A stretch of 64,000 bases of DNA. It comes from Algoriphagus ornithinivorans (GTDB lineage: Bacteria; Bacteroidota; Bacteroidia; Cytophagales; Cyclobacteriaceae). The DNA lies in contig NZ_FOVW01000009.1 of NCBI RefSeq assembly GCF_900115305.1, positions 62,001 through 126,000 of the forward strand, given 5' to 3'. The notes under the pieces were generated by a model. That model made no database searches. It was not told where the DNA came from and saw only the letters and a program-made list of their open reading frames with translations. The position numbers were made by a program, and so were the translations under genes. Below are positions 36,414 through 45,930 of the stretch, piece by piece; the first letter of the stretch is position 1; each line of letters opens with the position of its first letter.

Positions 36414-36439
36414 GACCGGGGAGAATATTCTCTCCGGTC
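36414..36439 (+). promoter_or_regulatory. Perfect 13-bp hairpin between peptide and GLPGLI genes
   Basis: GACCGGGGAGAAT (36414-36426) is followed at once by ATTCTCTCCGGTC (36427-36439); all positions pair, with one G-T. No T run follows, so it is not a standard terminator. It lies 11 bases after the peptide stop and 31 bases before the GLPGLI ATG. It may stabilise the peptide mRNA or partly block read-through. Confidence 0.7.
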
Positions 36440-36469
36440 AAACTATTTGATAAATTTAATTTTAAGAAA

Positions 36470-37336
36470 ATGATAAAAGCATTTAAACAGTCTATTGTTC
36501 ATTCATGGCTTATTTTGTCTATTTCACTTTTTCTCCAAACTCAAGCTGTTGGGCAAAAGATGAATTTTGCTTTTTTATATGAAATGGAATACGCGAGAGA
36601 CAAGTCTGACTTAACTCAGAAAGAAAAAGAACTGATGGTCTTATGGGTTAACTCTAATAAAAGCTTGTTTCAAAGTTATAATGGATATTTAAGAGATTCA
36701 GTTTATCACAGTTATTTAAATATAGCTTCGCAAATTGATAAACTCGGTAAACAAGCCGGAAGTGTAGATATCAACCAGATGTTACAACAAATGGGTCAGT
36801 TTCCAACGGCGAAAAACACATATAAAATTTTAAAATCTAGTAATGACCAGAAAATTCTCCAATACAGGAAGCTGTTCAAGACTGATTATTATTTTTCAGA
36901 GTCAATTGCCAACTTAAATTGGGTAATAAAAGAGGATACCAAGGATATTTTTGGTTATACCTGCAACCTTGCACTTCTGGATTACTCTGGTAGGAAGTTT
37001 TTCGCTTGGTTTACACCGGAAATCCCATTTAATGATGGGCCTTATATTTTTGGGGGATTGCCTGGTTTGATTTTGGAGTTATATGATTCAGATTGTGAAT
37101 ACATCTTTAAATTGGTAGGCATTGAAAAAAGGACCATTGAATTTGAAACCTTATATCCAAAAAATGCCAAAAAGATAGGAAGAGCCCAATACTTTAAGTT
37201 GGAAGATGAGTACAGGGAAAATCCATTCAGCCAAATGAGCGAACTTGATGCAAGTAGAGTTTCTCCAAGTGATGCAGCTGAGGTACAAAGAAAACTTAAG
37301 TCCTTCAATAACCGTCTTGAAAGAGTGATTGATTGA
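36470..37336 (+). CDS. GLPGLI family secreted protein
   Basis: Exported protein of 288 residues with a signal peptide (cleavage near residue 28, AVGQ|K). The family's name motif GLPGLI is intact at 196-201, preceded by the typical WFTPEIPFNDGPYIFG and followed by LELYD. GLPGLI proteins (TIGR01200) are restricted to Bacteroidota and have no known function; genes for them often neighbour TonB-receptor-like genes, as here. The stop codon overlaps the ATG of the next gene (TGATG), which indicates translational coupling. Confidence 0.9.
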   Translation: MIKAFKQSIVHSWLILSISLFLQTQAVGQKMNFAFLYEMEYARDKSDLTQKEKELMVLWVNSNKSLFQSYNGYLRDSVYHSYLNIASQIDKLGKQAGSVDINQMLQQMGQFPTAKNTYKILKSSNDQKILQYRKLFKTDYYFSESIANLNWVIKEDTKDIFGYTCNLALLDYSGRKFFAWFTPEIPFNDGPYIFGGLPGLILELYDSDCEYIFKLVGIEKRTIEFETLYPKNAKKIGRAQYFKLEDEYRENPFSQMSELDASRVSPSDAAEVQRKLKSFNNRLERVID

Positions 37337-39987
37337 TGTCTGTGAGATTAGTCATTTATTGTTTTTTTTTCTTCTATTTAGCAAGCTTTGAAGGCCATGG
37401 TCAAACTTTTGTTTCTGGCAAAATTCAAAACCCCACCAAACCTCAACTTTTAAAAGGTGTCAATATTCTCCTTCAATCAAAAAAAGATTCAGGAATTTTA
37501 GCTTTTGCAGTAAGTCAGGAAGATGGTAGTTTTTCTTTAACCATTGATTCTTCCTTGGATAGCATTTGGCTTGTTGCCAAATCCTTAACAATAGAAAATA
37601 TTGAACTTAAGATTTCAAATGAAACTCAGGTTTTACGGCTTGATGTAAAAGAGAGTGAGCTTGAGATAGAAGAGTTTATACTAGAAGGAATTAAGAGTCC
37701 GATTTCCCAAAAAAAGGATACACTTTCCTATGATATTGAATCTTTTAAAAGTCAAAGCGATAAAACACTAATTGATGTACTTCAGCGATTACCTGGTATC
37801 GAAATTAACAGCAATGGAACTATCAACTACAAGGGAGAGGCAATTCAAAAATTTTATATCGAAGGACTGGATTTACTGGAGGGAAGGTATAATCTAGCTA
37901 CTCAAAATATGCCAGTGGATGCTGTAAAATCCGTGGAGGTTTTAGAAAACCATCAGCCTATCAAAATGCTCGAAGAAAGGGAGTTTTCATCTAAATCCTC
38001 CATAAATATCAGGTTAAAACGAAAAAATGTGATTCTAGGAAGAGGATATGCTGAGGGTGGATTTCCGGGGATTTGGGATGCTAAAGTAGCACCTATGATT
38101 TTTAGCAATGACTTTCAATCAATTGTTAGTTTAGGATTTAATAATGCAGGCAGACTTTTATCAGATGAAATAGAAAATCTGGGATCTGATTCTTTTCAAT
38201 CAAAAGAAAATTTGCAAAATCAGTGGTTCAGGCCTTCAGGTATTAGAAGAGACTCAGGTTCAGGTGATAGGTTTATTTTTAATAAAAGTACGTTAGCCTC
38301 AGTGAATACCATCAAGAAAAGATCGGATAATTTTCATATTAAAACAGCCCTGGATTTTTCCAGTGAGGATTTCAATAACTCTTATCAGGTTCGTAAATCC
38401 TACTTTTTAGAATCTGGAAGATTAGATTTTTTAGAATCTGGTTTTTTTAAGGAAAAGAGAGACCATTTCAACCTTAATGTAAATATGATAAAAAATTCTA
38501 GTGTGGATTTTTTTTCAAATCAGTTTGGTATAGGGATCTTCAACACAAAATCTATCAGTGACTTGGTTTTTCAAAGCCAAAGTTTAGATCAAAGAATAAA
38601 AAGTCCTGATTTTTTAATCTCTAATATTTTCAAAAAGTTAATTGACATAAAATCAGGTATTGTTGACATAAACTCAACCTCTTTCTTTATGGTTCAATCG
38701 CCAGAGTTATTGACCAGCCCTCCTTTTTTAGGAATATTGCAGGATAGCAGCATGCAAAGCGGTATGAGTTTTCAAAAAGTTAGATATTTGCTGTATGACT
38801 TTAACAATAGCCTGACCCTAAAAGGGTTAAGGTTTTTAAATCTCAGTTCTTCTAGTGCTGTAGGTATTAAGGCCAGGAATTCGAGTTTAGAATCTGCCTC
38901 CTTTTTAGGAGACGAATTACTTGGGTTTTCTTTTCAAAATAATTTGACTTTGCAAGAAGTTGCAGGATTGACTTCTGTCTCGTTTGAGAAAAATACTGAA
39001 AGTATCAAGGCTAAAGTCATTATTCCTGTGAAATACATACATTATAAATTGCGAGATGTTTTTGAAAATAAAGTGCTTGATGAGGTTAATCAAGTAATTA
39101 TTGAACCTGAGGCATTTTTAAATTTTGATTTTAACCCTTCATTGAGTTTTAGAAATTTCATTTCGAGAAAGGTTTCAATAGGTAGTTTATATGACCTTTA
39201 TCCAGGTCAAATTTTCGTGAATTATCAAACAGTACAAGTTAAAGACGCTCCTGTACCTCTAATAAAATCCAATAAGCTATCATTCAGCCAAAACTTCAAG
39301 GATCCACTTTATTCTTTATTTCTTAATTCTTCCATTTCATTAGGGTTAAACAGCCGAAACACCCTAATGAAAAGTGAGGTAGAGGATAGTGGCTTAGTTA
39401 GATTACGTGCTATTGCTAGAGATAATATTGAGAAATCATTTTCTTGGAATGGGGATGGCAGTAAATATTTCCCCACTGTAAGAACTACCATGGCAATCGG
39501 CTCTAGTTATAATTGGATTTTTAGAGAGTTTGCAATTAATGAATCCTTTCAATTTTTAAACTATTATAGATGGAATGGATTTTTAAAAGCAGTTTATAGA
39601 AAAGTAGGGAAAGTGAATTTTGAACTAAAATATGATTATTCCTCGATCCGATCTATTGCCGAAGAATCTTTTGATAATTCATTGTTCTTGTCCTCTCCGT
39701 CAATTTCTATTTTTGTTTTTCCTGATGATAATCAAAATCTAAAATTAACTTTTGAGGCCTTGGCTATAAACTCAATTTCTGGTTCTTCAAATACCTCAGT
39801 CAGTTTTTTGGATTTTGCATACAACTATAAGGTGCCCGAAAAAAAAATAGAGTTTAGTGTGATCGGTGCAAACCTTCTGGGCCAAAATCGATTGACTTCT
39901 GTTTCTAATTCTTCTTTCATATTTATAGAGGAATCAAGAGTTTTAAGACCAAGGCAAGTAACTTTTAGGATAGAATATTCCTTTTAA
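37336..39987 (+). CDS. TonB-receptor-like outer-membrane protein with carboxypeptidase-regulatory domain
   Basis: Outer-membrane protein of 883 residues. The signal peptide ends near residue 23. A CarboxypepD-regulatory-like beta-sandwich covers about 24-110, a TonB-type plug about 125-235 (TLSYDIESFK, LIDVLQRLPGIEI, YIEGLDLL, VKSVEVLENHQP), then a barrel that ends RIEYSF with terminal Phe. There is no SusD partner and I see no clear TonB box. The barrel is rich in Ser/Asn/Phe and AT-rich in codons. The in-frame TTG one codon upstream is less likely than ATG 37336. It may export or import the four-Cys peptide or a related ligand; this is inference from context only. Confidence 0.82.
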   Translation: MSVRLVIYCFFFFYLASFEGHGQTFVSGKIQNPTKPQLLKGVNILLQSKKDSGILAFAVSQEDGSFSLTIDSSLDSIWLVAKSLTIENIELKISNETQVLRLDVKESELEIEEFILEGIKSPISQKKDTLSYDIESFKSQSDKTLIDVLQRLPGIEINSNGTINYKGEAIQKFYIEGLDLLEGRYNLATQNMPVDAVKSVEVLENHQPIKMLEEREFSSKSSINIRLKRKNVILGRGYAEGGFPGIWDAKVAPMIFSNDFQSIVSLGFNNAGRLLSDEIENLGSDSFQSKENLQNQWFRPSGIRRDSGSGDRFIFNKSTLASVNTIKKRSDNFHIKTALDFSSEDFNNSYQVRKSYFLESGRLDFLESGFFKEKRDHFNLNVNMIKNSSVDFFSNQFGIGIFNTKSISDLVFQSQSLDQRIKSPDFLISNIFKKLIDIKSGIVDINSTSFFMVQSPELLTSPPFLGILQDSSMQSGMSFQKVRYLLYDFNNSLTLKGLRFLNLSSSSAVGIKARNSSLESASFLGDELLGFSFQNNLTLQEVAGLTSVSFEKNTESIKAKVIIPVKYIHYKLRDVFENKVLDEVNQVIIEPEAFLNFDFNPSLSFRNFISRKVSIGSLYDLYPGQIFVNYQTVQVKDAPVPLIKSNKLSFSQNFKDPLYSLFLNSSISLGLNSRNTLMKSEVEDSGLVRLRAIARDNIEKSFSWNGDGSKYFPTVRTTMAIGSSYNWIFREFAINESFQFLNYYRWNGFLKAVYRKVGKVNFELKYDYSSIRSIAEESFDNSLFLSSPSISIFVFPDDNQNLKLTFEALAINSISGSSNTSVSFLDFAYNYKVPEKKIEFSVIGANLLGQNRLTSVSNSSFIFIEESRVLRPRQVTFRIEYSF

Positions 39988-40201
39988 GGTTGGAGTTTTT
40001 TTTAAAAAACGGAGGTAGCGAAATAGCACAAAGTAAATAGTGTTATTATTCTTGTTTTTCGCATTTGAATCACTTGTTAAATTATGTTTTTAAGTAGTAA
40101 GATTTGATTCAACATTGCAAATCAGGCCAATTATCAAGGCGATTTTTAATTGAGTATTAAATTGGTTTATCTTAATCTAAGGTCAAAAACCTTATCATAA
40201 A

Positions 40202-40236
40202 GAAAAAAACCGCCTCGAGCTCAATCGAAGCGGTTT
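40202..40236 (-). terminator. sucD terminator
   Basis: On the - strand AAACCGC-t-TCGA pairs with TCGA-g-GCGGTTT, then TTTTTTTCTTT. It lies just downstream of the sucD stop. The rest of 39988-40201 holds no recognisable feature. Confidence 0.88.
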
Positions 40237-40275
40237 CAATTTATGGTTTATCGGTCACCCGATAGTAACAATTTA

Positions 40276-41157
40276 TTAAGCGTTCACGCCCAAAACTTTG
40301 GCCATAACAGCACCAATTTCGGCTGGAGATTCTGCTACGTGAATTCCGTTTTCTCTCATGATTCTCATTTTGGCTACAGCTGTATCATCTGCTCCTCCAA
40401 TGATGGCACCTGCGTGTCCCATTCTTCTTCCCGGAGGCGCTGTCTGTCCAGCGATGAAACCTACAACAGGTTTTTTGTTTCCAGTTTCTCTGATCCACTT
40501 CGCAGCTTCTGCTTCGTAGTTTCCTCCGATTTCTCCAATCATCACGATAGCATCGGTCTCAGGATCTTCCATGAGCATTTGAACAGCCTGCTTGGTAGAG
40601 GTTCCGATAATTGGGTCACCGCCAATACCGATAGCAGTAGACACACCCAAACCTGCTTTGGCAACCTGATCAGCTGCTTCGTAGGTCAAGGTTCCAGATT
40701 TAGATACGATACCAATTCTACCTTGCTTGAACACGAAGCCAGGCATGATACCTACTTTTGCTTCTCCTGGAGTGATGACTCCTGGACAGTTTGGTCCGAT
40801 CAAGATAGCCCCTCTTTCTTTGATATAAGGCTTGGCCTTCATCATATCAGCTACAGGAATGCCTTCCGTGATAGCGATGATTACTTTGATTCCTGCATCA
40901 GCTGCTTCCATAATTGCATCAGCTGCGAAAGCAGGTGGAACAAAAATGATAGAGGTATCTGCACCAGTCTTCTGAACAGCTTCTTCTACAGAATTAAACA
41001 CTGGCTTTTCCAAATGAGTTGAGCCTCCTTTTCCTGGAGTTACGCCACCAACTACATTGGTGCCATACTCGATCATTTGCTGTGCGTGAAAAGAGCCCTC
41101 AGATCCGGTGAATCCTTGTACGATTACCTTGGAATTTTTATTGACTAGTACACTCAT
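40276..41157 (-). CDS. sucD: Succinyl-CoA synthetase alpha subunit
   Basis: TCA-cycle enzyme subunit converting succinyl-CoA to succinate with substrate-level phosphorylation, cytoplasmic. A CoA-binding Rossmann domain is at the N-terminus ([18 protein letters not shown]), and the phosphorylated histidine is H248 in [10 protein letters not shown]. 293 residues from the ATG at 41157; the open frame extends 29 codons further upstream across the promoter, but those residues do not belong to the family. The beta subunit gene sucC is not in the window. The - strand TTTG-N18-TATTTTTG promoter sits 24 bases ahead. Confidence 0.95.
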   Translation of the reverse strand: MSVLVNKNSKVIVQGFTGSEGSFHAQQMIEYGTNVVGGVTPGKGGSTHLEKPVFNSVEEAVQKTGADTSIIFVPPAFAADAIMEAADAGIKVIIAITEGIPVADMMKAKPYIKERGAILIGPNCPGVITPGEAKVGIMPGFVFKQGRIGIVSKSGTLTYEAADQVAKAGLGVSTAIGIGGDPIIGTSTKQAVQMLMEDPETDAIVMIGEIGGNYEAEAAKWIRETGNKKPVVGFIAGQTAPPGRRMGHAGAIIGGADDTAVAKMRIMRENGIHVAESPAEIGAVMAKVLGVNA

Positions 41158-41180
41158 GCGTCGATTTTTAAAGTTTGGCA

Positions 41181-41210
41181 CAAAAATAAGAGAAACCGAC
41201 CGCTGACAAA
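41181..41210 (-). promoter_or_regulatory. sucD promoter
   Basis: On the - strand TTTG (41210-41207), 18 bases, TATTTTTG (41188-41181): full consensus, 24 bases ahead of the sucD ATG. Confidence 0.7.
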
Positions 41211-41236
41211 AGAATATATCAACAATATCCACTTTA

Positions 41237-41266
41237 TTTGACATACGGCATCTTTTTCTAATTTAG
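41237..41266 (+). promoter_or_regulatory. Promoter of the propeller-kinase gene
   Basis: TTTG (41237-41240), 18 bases, TAATTTAG (41259-41266), one mismatch from TAnnTTTG. Its end is only 5 bases from the ATG at 41272, so the transcript may be leaderless or nearly so. Confidence 0.45.
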
Positions 41267-41271
41267 CCTTT

Positions 41272-44200
41272 ATGAAACTTAACACCCTGAGGTTTCTGCT
41301 CTTAATCACCTTTACAGTGATCACTGTAGCCACCCAGGCACAAACATTTAAATTCAATTCTAATCCTAAAGGGGTTCAGCTGCCTGTACAAACGGTTTTG
41401 CAGGCTGAGCAGGATACTTTGGGCAGGATATGGTTTTCCACTACAAGAGGTATATTTTTCTCAGATGGCTTTCAAACCTATGAACTACCTGATAGCTTAA
41501 AATCACTTTTTGATTATCAAATCAATATCCATAAAGATGAGGATGGAATGATTTGGTTATACAATGACCGAGGCTATGGTAAATTTTTGAAAGGGGGCTA
41601 TGGAAGTTGGGAAGAAGTCAGTTTCCCTGAAAAGCTGAGAGACAATGATGTTTTTTATATTTTCTTCAGCACTAGAGGGAAGGGCAAGGAAAAGGAGTAT
41701 GTGCTGGACACCAATTATGAGTTAATATTTTGGAGGGAAGGAGAACAAGCTCATGTTTTCTATAAGAAAAACAAAGACTGGGGAAAATTGGGTCACTTGG
41801 GAGGCAGTAGAGACTATCCGATATTTTTTCTTTCAAACTCCACCCTAAGATTTGTCAATGGTAAATTTGATGAATACAACTGGGAAAACTCCATCTTACC
41901 CTCACCGCCTGTGATGGTCAAGAAGTCTCCTGAAACAGAAGAATTTTATTTTTTAGGAAGTAATTATTTGGCAAAAGGAGACTCGGAACTTAATGCTTCT
42001 GAAATCATTGATTCTAACCTTAAAAAAGATTTTACATTCCTTAGGGATTATTTCGATTTACAGTTTTCCAAAGGGAGCGTTTTCTATTTCTTTAATTCAA
42101 ATCTGAGAAAACTAAGCTATGGTACCCAGCGATTCTTGGATATTAACATAGAGCCCCTTTTCAGAGTATTTTATATCCATGATTTTTTGATTGACAGAGA
42201 AGGAGTTTTGTGGATTGTAACGAGTAGAGGCTTAGTTAATCTCAATAGTTTAGCCTTCCAGACTTACAATGCGCAGGTTTCAGGCTTGTTGAGTGATGAA
42301 GTAACTGCCATTTCTAATATTCCCGGAGAGGATTCTTATCTGATTGGATTTAATAACGGGATTCAAAAAGTTTCAAGAAGTGGTATCCAAAATATCTATG
42401 TGGACTCCAATTCCGGAGTGATTCCTAATAGTAGAATCGTGAATTTTTCTATTCAAGATGAGAATACAATTTGGTTTTCGGCCAATATTCGGGGAGTAGG
42501 AAAATATAATGTGAAGACGGGAAACGTACAGATTTTTCCGCATCCCGAAAAAGAGGGAGTTTCTTCGATATATGCATTTGGTGATTCCTTGATGATCACC
42601 ACTCCAAAGTCTGTGTATTTAGCTTCCACGAAAGGTAATTTTCAGAATTTGTATTCAAATTCTCTGAAGTCACAGCTGGAAGAAATCATGAATGGCTTCT
42701 ACCACCTTCGAAAAGCTGGAAAACTATCAGACGGAAGAAAAATAATAATCAGAGCAAGCAGGCTCGTGAATGAGAGAAGAATCATACAGGAAAATGGACT
42801 TTTAATTGCCGAGGGATATGATTATCTGGAAACAGAAAATGGGATTTTGTTGGGCACAGAGACTGGTCTGAAAATCATAAAAAATGATACAATCCTTCCT
42901 TTTGAAGTGAATGGCAACACTGTTAACCGAGCGGTTTTTTCAATTCTGAAAGACTCAAAAGGAGTGATCTGGCTAGGAACCGATGATGGAATTTTTAAAA
43001 TAGATCAATTGCAAATCAAGCATTTGAACAGTCAAAATGGATTGGCTGATAATGAGACCAACCGAGGGGCGTTGATAGAAGGGAACCGAGGTTTGATTCT
43101 AATTGGAACTTTAGACGGATTTTCCATTTTTAAGCCTGATGAGCAGTTTTTTGCACAGGGGGAACCCAAATTACATTTGAATTCCATTTTCTTGGGTGGA
43201 AATCAGATTGAAGAAGGTGCTGAGTTAAAGGTGCCGTATGAGAAAAATACCCTTGAAATTAATTATTCAGCTATTGGATTCAATGAGGAAGATGAATTAT
43301 GGGTTCACTATAGAGTAATTGGCCTGAATGAAAATTGGGAGATCCTTAAAAATCCTAAATCTTCCAGAATATTCTTGCCCAATCTTCCTGCGGGGGAATA
43401 TCAGGTTGAAATTAAGGCTTCCTATGAAGGGACCAATTTCTCCGATGCTATCACTACACCAGTTTTCACGGTTTTAAGGCCCTTTTATCTGAGAGCCTGG
43501 TTTTTGATAATGCTTGCTCTGTTTCTGGTGGGGGTAGGGTTTTTTATCAATTCATTTTTCGACCAATTGAGAAAATTGGGGGTTTTGGAGAGCGTATTGT
43601 CTAAAAAAGATAAAGAAAAAGTGCATGCAGAAGAGCAATTCAAGAATGTATGGGATAGCTCCAAAGATGCCTTGTTGTTGAGTATAGATGGGAAAAAAAT
43701 AGTTGCTGCAAATCCTTCCTTCGCATTTTTAGTTAAAAAAGCTCCTGAAAATTTAGAGGGAGAAAATCTTCAAGAAATTATTCAAGACACCAAGTTTTTT
43801 AAATCTTTCTATAAAACATTGGATCAATTGGATACAATTGGTTTGACCTTCTTGCAGGAGGTGAAGTGGAGTAATCAAAGTCTGGAAATGGAGGTCTATA
43901 CCAAAGTAATCAATTCTGAGATTCAGGATGGGCGATTGATTTTGACGGTCTTCAGAGATGTGACAATCGAAAGACAGATTGAAAAAAAGCTGACCGAGGC
44001 AAAAGAAAAAGCGGAAGAAGCCAATAGATTTAAAACGAGTTTATTGTCCAATGTGAGTCATGAAATCAGAACCCCACTAAATGTGATTTTGGGAGGTACA
44101 GAGCATATCATGATGCAATACTCCAAAGACCCTAAATTACTTTCGGAGTTGGATTTGATTCTTCAGAGCGGGGAAAGGTTGCTCACTACTATTTCCTCGA

Positions 44201-44706
44201 TTTTGGATATGGCGAAGATAGAGGCAAATAAAATGCAGGTATCATATTCTTTCTTTGACGTTAAAGCTTTTATATCTGCGATCATGAAACCCTATTTTTC
44301 TCATGCGGAACGAAAAGGACTTCAATTAGAACTTGAATTTCTAAAAGATAGAATAGAAGGAAGCTCGGATAAACGTTTTCTGGAAATGATCATCAATAAC
44401 CTGATCGGAAATGCTATGAAATACACCGAATCAGGTGTGGTAAAAATGACTGTAGATCATGTTGGTGATCATCTGAAAATTGAGATCTTGGATAATGGAG
44501 TTGGTATGGAGGAAGATTTCCTACAAAAGGTTTTTGATCCTTTTGAACAGGAGAGTAGTGGAAATCAGAGAAAGTTTGAGGGAACAGGTTTGGGCATGAC
44601 CATTACCAAAAATCTTTTGGAATTATTGAAAGGAAGTATTCACTTAGAGAGCGCTAAAAATAAAGGGACGAGAGTAATAGTTGAAATTCCATTGTCAGAA
44701 TCATAA
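41272..44706 (+). CDS. Two-component sensor kinase with periplasmic beta-propeller, Y_Y_Y and PAS domains
   Basis: Inner-membrane sensor kinase of 1144 residues. A signal peptide (about 1-23) is followed by a periplasmic propeller of about 600 residues with Reg_prop-like repeats (LGRIWFSTTRGIF, GVLWIVTSRGLV, GVIWLGTDDGIF), a Y_Y_Y domain (about 660-735), one transmembrane helix (about 743-765), a coiled coil, a PAS domain (about 790-895), then HisKA with H930 in NVSHEIRTPLN and HATPase with DNGVGM and GTGLGMTI. Unlike SusR-type hybrids it has no receiver or AraC domain; the receiver is probably supplied by the next gene, 47 bases downstream. The ligand is unknown. Confidence 0.92.
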   Translation: MKLNTLRFLLLITFTVITVATQAQTFKFNSNPKGVQLPVQTVLQAEQDTLGRIWFSTTRGIFFSDGFQTYELPDSLKSLFDYQINIHKDEDGMIWLYNDRGYGKFLKGGYGSWEEVSFPEKLRDNDVFYIFFSTRGKGKEKEYVLDTNYELIFWREGEQAHVFYKKNKDWGKLGHLGGSRDYPIFFLSNSTLRFVNGKFDEYNWENSILPSPPVMVKKSPETEEFYFLGSNYLAKGDSELNASEIIDSNLKKDFTFLRDYFDLQFSKGSVFYFFNSNLRKLSYGTQRFLDINIEPLFRVFYIHDFLIDREGVLWIVTSRGLVNLNSLAFQTYNAQVSGLLSDEVTAISNIPGEDSYLIGFNNGIQKVSRSGIQNIYVDSNSGVIPNSRIVNFSIQDENTIWFSANIRGVGKYNVKTGNVQIFPHPEKEGVSSIYAFGDSLMITTPKSVYLASTKGNFQNLYSNSLKSQLEEIMNGFYHLRKAGKLSDGRKIIIRASRLVNERRIIQENGLLIAEGYDYLETENGILLGTETGLKIIKNDTILPFEVNGNTVNRAVFSILKDSKGVIWLGTDDGIFKIDQLQIKHLNSQNGLADNETNRGALIEGNRGLILIGTLDGFSIFKPDEQFFAQGEPKLHLNSIFLGGNQIEEGAELKVPYEKNTLEINYSAIGFNEEDELWVHYRVIGLNENWEILKNPKSSRIFLPNLPAGEYQVEIKASYEGTNFSDAITTPVFTVLRPFYLRAWFLIMLALFLVGVGFFINSFFDQLRKLGVLESVLSKKDKEKVHAEEQFKNVWDSSKDALLLSIDGKKIVAANPSFAFLVKKAPENLEGENLQEIIQDTKFFKSFYKTLDQLDTIGLTFLQEVKWSNQSLEMEVYTKVINSEIQDGRLILTVFRDVTIERQIEKKLTEAKEKAEEANRFKTSLLSNVSHEIRTPLNVILGGTEHIMMQYSKDPKLLSELDLILQSGERLLTTISSILDMAKIEANKMQVSYSFFDVKAFISAIMKPYFSHAERKGLQLELEFLKDRIEGSSDKRFLEMIINNLIGNAMKYTESGVVKMTVDHVGDHLKIEILDNGVGMEEDFLQKVFDPFEQESSGNQRKFEGTGLGMTITKNLLELLKGSIHLESAKNKGTRVIVEIPLSES

Positions 44707-44753
44707 TTTTTGTATTTTTCCTAATCTAATCTTAACCGGGATCCAAAGTTTAA

Positions 44754-45929
44754 ATGTTTAGCCTTAAAATTCTCATCGTTGAAGATGACTCAGTCTCAGC
44801 TCTTTTGTTGCAAAGGGCTTTGGAGAAAAATAATCACGAAATTATTGGTATAGCAGATACAGGTGAAAAAGCTTTGGACCTGCTCGATGAAAGTCATGCA
44901 GATATTGTGATGATGGACATCAATCTTGCAGGTGAACTCGATGGAATCACTACCACAGAGATTATCAATGAAAAATTTGATATACCGGTCGTATACCTCA
45001 GCGCCAGTTCAGATGCTGAAACTCTCAATAAAGTTGTCGGTACGAATCCAAGTGCTTATGTGATCAAGCCTTTCAATATCCGTGAACTTAACATGGTAAT
45101 TGAATTGGCAATCTTTAAAGATCGCAAGGAAAAAGAATTACAAAAGCTGAATAATGAGCTCGAGGAGAAAGTAAGGATGCGGACGGCTGAGCTTTATGAA
45201 GCAAATAAAGAGTTGACTAAAGCCCTTGAAAAAGAAAGAGAAATCAATGAATTGAAATCCAGGATTGTCTTAAACGTATCTCATGGGTTTAAAACTCCAC
45301 TGACTTCTATTTTGAGCTCTGCTCAGCTGCTACAGATGTATGCTGAAAAAGATCATCCGTTCAAGCAAAAAATCGCCAAGCATGCGATGAAAATTGAAAA
45401 TTCCGTTCGTGCCTTGAACAATCTGCTCACCAGTGTGCTATTCTTTGGAAAGGCTGATGCGAACAAAATGGAGTTCAAGCCTAAAAAGATGTTTCTGGGA
45501 GCTTTTGTCAAGGAGTTGCTGGATACGGTTAAAGCCGGTATTGAGAATGATGTGACCATCAAAACAGAATTGGGTGACCTGCCTAAAACCATTGTTTCGG
45601 ATAGTGAAATTCTATACCAAACCTTCGAGAATTTACTTTCCAATGCTGTCAAATACTCCAAAGATGGAAGCGAAGTTCTATTTAAGCTGGACTATAGAGA
45701 TGGGCATCTTCACGGGACGGTGGTAGATAATGGAATTGGAATTCCCAAATCAGAACAAAGCCAGCTGTTTGATCGTTTTTTCCGAGCAAAGAACGTGGGC
45801 ATAGTGGAGGGCTCAGGTTTGGGTCTTTCTATTGTCAAAAAATGTATAGAAGTCATGGGTGGAGAAATAGATTTTTCTAGCGAGGTGAATAAAGGAACTA
45901 CCTTTGAAGTGAAAATCCCTGTAAAGTAA
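44754..45929 (+). CDS. Response regulator-histidine kinase hybrid (receiver first)
   Basis: Cytoplasmic 391-residue signalling protein. Residues 4-120 are a receiver domain: acidic pocket E10-D11-D12, phospho-acceptor D55 (VMMDINLAG), Lys in VIKPF. A coiled coil (about 125-165) leads to a HisKA domain whose H box reads NVSHGFKTPL (H177), with Gly-Phe where Glu-Ile/Leu is usual, then HATPase (NLLSNAVKYS, DNGIGIP, GSGLGLSIV). No membrane segment. It lies just behind the propeller kinase and probably receives its phosphoryl group. It is followed one base later by an ABC ATPase gene. Confidence 0.92.
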   Translation: MFSLKILIVEDDSVSALLLQRALEKNNHEIIGIADTGEKALDLLDESHADIVMMDINLAGELDGITTTEIINEKFDIPVVYLSASSDAETLNKVVGTNPSAYVIKPFNIRELNMVIELAIFKDRKEKELQKLNNELEEKVRMRTAELYEANKELTKALEKEREINELKSRIVLNVSHGFKTPLTSILSSAQLLQMYAEKDHPFKQKIAKHAMKIENSVRALNNLLTSVLFFGKADANKMEFKPKKMFLGAFVKELLDTVKAGIENDVTIKTELGDLPKTIVSDSEILYQTFENLLSNAVKYSKDGSEVLFKLDYRDGHLHGTVVDNGIGIPKSEQSQLFDRFFRAKNVGIVEGSGLGLSIVKKCIEVMGGEIDFSSEVNKGTTFEVKIPVK

Positions 45930-45930
45930 G

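Noticed and set aside
40243..41022. Open frame of 259 codons on + strand opposite sucD
   Set aside because: It is the antisense shadow of the well-supported sucD gene; its product is Ser/His/Cys-rich with no family features.
41158..41244. 29-codon N-terminal extension of sucD
   Set aside because: It runs through the sucD promoter and is not part of the SucD family; ATG 41157 gives the normal N-terminus.
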